Source: Alphaproteobacteria bacterium (GTDB taxonomy: Bacteria > Pseudomonadota > Alphaproteobacteria > Micavibrionales > UBA2020). From it: a stretch of 6,273 nucleotides of DNA. The notes under the pieces are model-generated. The model did not search any database. It had not been told where the DNA came from and saw only the letters and a program-made list of their open reading frames with translations. The stretch is from positions 1-6,273 of the forward strand of contig JAGXAX010000091.1 of the NCBI GenBank assembly GCA_018971405.1, in the 5' to 3' direction. The position numbers and the translations under genes are program-made. Below, one piece after another: positions 4,175 through 6,273 of this stretch (position 1 is the stretch's first letter; each line of letters starts with the position of its first letter).

Positions 4175-6273
4175 ATGACTAACCTCTTCATTAAAAAAGA
4201 AGAATTCCGCTGGAGCTTTCAAAAGAAAGGCAAGCAGGTTCTGAACGTTTGCACCCGCCTCCTTTTCATGGCGGGCGTGGTGATGCTGATGACAGGGATG
4301 CCGACGGCGGCGCAGGCAAACCCGACAGGCGGCACGGTCGTCGGCGGTGCGGCGACGATCACCAGCACGCCCGCCGAATTGCAGATCAACCAGACAAGCC
4401 AGAACGCGGTGATCGACTGGAGTTCCTTCAATATAGCCAAAGGCGAAACGACGCATTTCTACCAGCCCGGTACGTCTGCCGTCGCGCTGAACCGCGTCGT
4501 GAACAGCGCGGAAATCAGCACCATAAACGGCAACCTGCTCGCCAACGGCCATGTGCTGGTCATCAACCCGAACGGCGTCCTGATCGGCCCGAGCGGCAAT
4601 GTCGATACGGCGGGGTTCATCGCGACATCGGCCGACATCGCCAACGATGATTTCATGAACAATGCCGGCGCCGGCACGCTCGGCTTCAACATCGCGGGCG
4701 GCGCGAACGCCTCCGTCATCAACGAGGGCAAAATCACGGTTGAAGGCGAGGGGCTGGCTGCGCTGGTCGCGCCGACCGTGCGCAACGACGGCATCATTCA
4801 AGGCACGCTTTCGAAAATCCAGCTCGGCGCCGCCGATACGTTCGGCGTTGACCTCTACGGCGACGGGCTGATCAGCCTTTCCGTCGGGAATGGCGGCGCC
4901 TCCCGCACGCTCACGGCGGAGAACACGGGCTCCATCATCGCCTCGGGCGGCACGGTGCTGATGACCGCGGCGGCGGCAAACGATGTCGTCAATTCCGTCA
5001 TCAATGACAGTGGCGACATTCAGGCGCAATCCCTTGTCGATCATAACGGCGAAATCATTCTCACCGCACCCGCCGCGAACGTAACGGTTTCCGGCACACT
5101 GGATGTTTCCGGCGCGACCGGCGGCGGCGACATCAAGGTCGGCGGCGATGCGCAGGGCGGCGGCACGCTCGCCCATGCTTCGACGGTCGATATTGCGTCC
5201 GGCGCGACGCTGAATGCCAGCGCGACGGACAACGGCAACGGCGGCAATATCGTCGTCTGGTCGGATAACGGCACAGCTTTTCATGGCGCGGCGCTCGCCA
5301 CGGGGGGCCAAAACGGCGGCAACGGCGGCAGCGTTGAAACGTCTTCTCCGGTCAATTTGCAGGTCAGCGGCTCCAGCGTCGATACGCTCGCGCCGGAAGG
5401 CGTGGCAGGTGACTGGCTGCTTGACCCGAACAGCGTCACCATTCAGCCGTCCGGCGCAACGGGCTCGGATATCAACGTTTCCGACATAGACAACGCCAAG
5501 AGCAACGTCACCATTCAGGCGGACAACAAAATCACCTTCAACGCTGACGTGAATATGGGCTATGCGGGCGTTGGCCTGACGGCGAAGGCCGGCACGGCAG
5601 GCCCGGACTGGAACGGGCTGACCGCCGGAACGGGCGAGATTTCGCTCAGCGGCCATTACGTCCGGACTTACGGCGGCTATGTCATGTTCGAATCCGGTAA
5701 TACGATCAGCGTCGGCAACGCCACGATCTATACCCGTGGCGGGGGTTTCTCCCTCATCGGCGGCGACATCAATGTCAATAACACGAGTATCGCGACCAGC
5801 GGTGGTGCAGCGACTTTCACCAGCACCTATAAGGCGGCATCGTCGAATGGCGGATGCGGCGGTGGCAACGATAACGATAATGACAGCGACGATAACGCCT
5901 CGGACGGACAGATTTCTCTCCAAAAAATGACCCTGAATACGTCCGGCGGCACGGCGGGCGGCGGCATTACCATTGTCAACGACGGATTTACATGGAATGG
6001 CACGCCGGCACAACTGGCCAACAATTTCGGCAATAAAAATTCCTTCGAGACGTCGGGCAACGCCGGAAAGGTTTCCATCACCAGCCATTCAATCAGGGAA
6101 AGCAACAACAACTGCATTTCCGCGGGCGGAACGAACTGCGTTGTGAATGACCCTGTTCCGCTGACGATGCTGACCTTTACGGCGGATAACAAGACCAAAA
6201 CCTATGGCCAGACGTTCATGTTCGGAGCGAATGACTATACGCTGACGGGCACGCTGGCGCAGGGAGACAACGC
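4175..6273 (+). CDS. TpsA filamentous-haemagglutinin-like exoprotein, C-terminus beyond window
   Basis: An open frame of 699 codons from ATG 4175, still open at the window end. GGGAG at 4161-4165, 9 nt upstream, supports this start. Residues 1-48 form a long signal peptide: a charged extension, a hydrophobic core (29-42) and cleavage after AAQA. This extension is typical of TpsA proteins, though it does not match the classical extended-signal consensus closely. The TPS domain begins near N49 and contains ALNRVVNS and the hallmark NPNG (131-134) in VLVINPNGVLIGPSG, which is recognised by the TpsB POTRA domains. Next comes a Gly/Asn/Thr/Val-rich beta-helix region. WLLDPNSVTI (414-423) is a motif seen in large adhesins of this class. 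An Asp/Asn-rich insert (565-577) may bind calcium. C647 and C655 could form a disulphide. From about 664 the sequence resembles the start of an MBG/YDG-type repeat (KTYG at 675-678). Likely a surface adhesin; a C-terminal toxin cannot be assessed here. Confidence 0.93.
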   Translation, partial: MTNLFIKKEEFRWSFQKKGKQVLNVCTRLLFMAGVVMLMTGMPTAAQANPTGGTVVGGAATITSTPAELQINQTSQNAVIDWSSFNIAKGETTHFYQPGTSAVALNRVVNSAEISTINGNLLANGHVLVINPNGVLIGPSGNVDTAGFIATSADIANDDFMNNAGAGTLGFNIAGGANASVINEGKITVEGEGLAALVAPTVRNDGIIQGTLSKIQLGAADTFGVDLYGDGLISLSVGNGGASRTLTAENTGSIIASGGTVLMTAAAANDVVNSVINDSGDIQAQSLVDHNGEIILTAPAANVTVSGTLDVSGATGGGDIKVGGDAQGGGTLAHASTVDIASGATLNASATDNGNGGNIVVWSDNGTAFHGAALATGGQNGGNGGSVETSSPVNLQVSGSSVDTLAPEGVAGDWLLDPNSVTIQPSGATGSDINVSDIDNAKSNVTIQADNKITFNADVNMGYAGVGLTAKAGTAGPDWNGLTAGTGEISLSGHYVRTYGGYVMFESGNTISVGNATIYTRGGGFSLIGGDINVNNTSIATSGGAATFTSTYKAASSNGGCGGGNDNDNDSDDNASDGQISLQKMTLNTSGGTAGGGITIVNDGFTWNGTPAQLANNFGNKNSFETSGNAGKVSITSHSIRESNNNCISAGGTNCVVNDPVPLTMLTFTADNKTKTYGQTFMFGANDYTLTGTLAQGDN

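Noticed and set aside
4268..4270. Alternative TpsA start at an internal ATG (residue 32)
   Set aside because: It would remove the positively charged N-region of the signal peptide and lacks a ribosome binding site, whereas ATG 4175 has GGGAG at good spacing.
4139..6088. 649-codon open frame on the minus strand opposite the TpsA gene
   Set aside because: It is in codon register with the TpsA frame, so it only meets a stop where the sense gene uses TTA, CTA or TCA. Those codons are rare in this GC-rich gene; the first codon lies directly beside a sense TCA at 6089-6091. Its translation is Arg/Ala/Val-rich with no recognisable domain, while the sense frame has a signal peptide and NPNG motif.

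Overview
The window reads as chromosome of a Gram-negative bacterium, probably a proteobacterium. The genes are GC-rich, the gaps between them are strongly AT-rich, Shine-Dalgarno sequences are of the AAAGGAG type, and nearly every product carries a Sec or lipoprotein signal. An alphaproteobacterium is plausible from overall style, but no marker gene fixes the taxon.

Layout. Bases 1-412 hold the N-terminal part of a small exported protein on the minus strand, cut by the window edge. A divergent AT-rich gap (413-651) separates it from a plus-strand Spy/CpxP-like periplasmic protein (652-1152) with three cysteines and a Met/His-rich tail. This converges on a minus-strand lipoprotein gene (1219-1791) whose better-supported start is an internal GTG. 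A divergent gap then leads to a 58-codon small ORF (1966-2142) with a strong ribosome binding site. About 200 AT-rich bases follow, opening with a 32-bp near-perfect dyad. The rest is a two-partner secretion (type Vb) locus: a complete TpsB outer-membrane transporter (2347-4047), then the N-terminal 699 codons of its TpsA exoprotein (4175 to the window end).

Function. Every gene with a readable localisation signal makes an envelope product. TpsB should form a 16-stranded outer-membrane barrel with two periplasmic POTRA domains that captures the TPS domain of TpsA and exports it as a beta-helical surface filament, most likely an adhesin. The Spy-like protein and the small helical exported protein look like periplasmic stress, chaperone or metal-handling factors. 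The lipoprotein has a weak BamE/SmpA-like pattern.

Novelty. No wholly new system is evident. Points worth a second look are the unlisted 58-aa gene, the 32-bp dyad, an identical 10-bp box upstream of both minus-strand genes at nearly the same distance from their starts, the internal repeat in the first gene, and dyads in most of the intergenic gaps.
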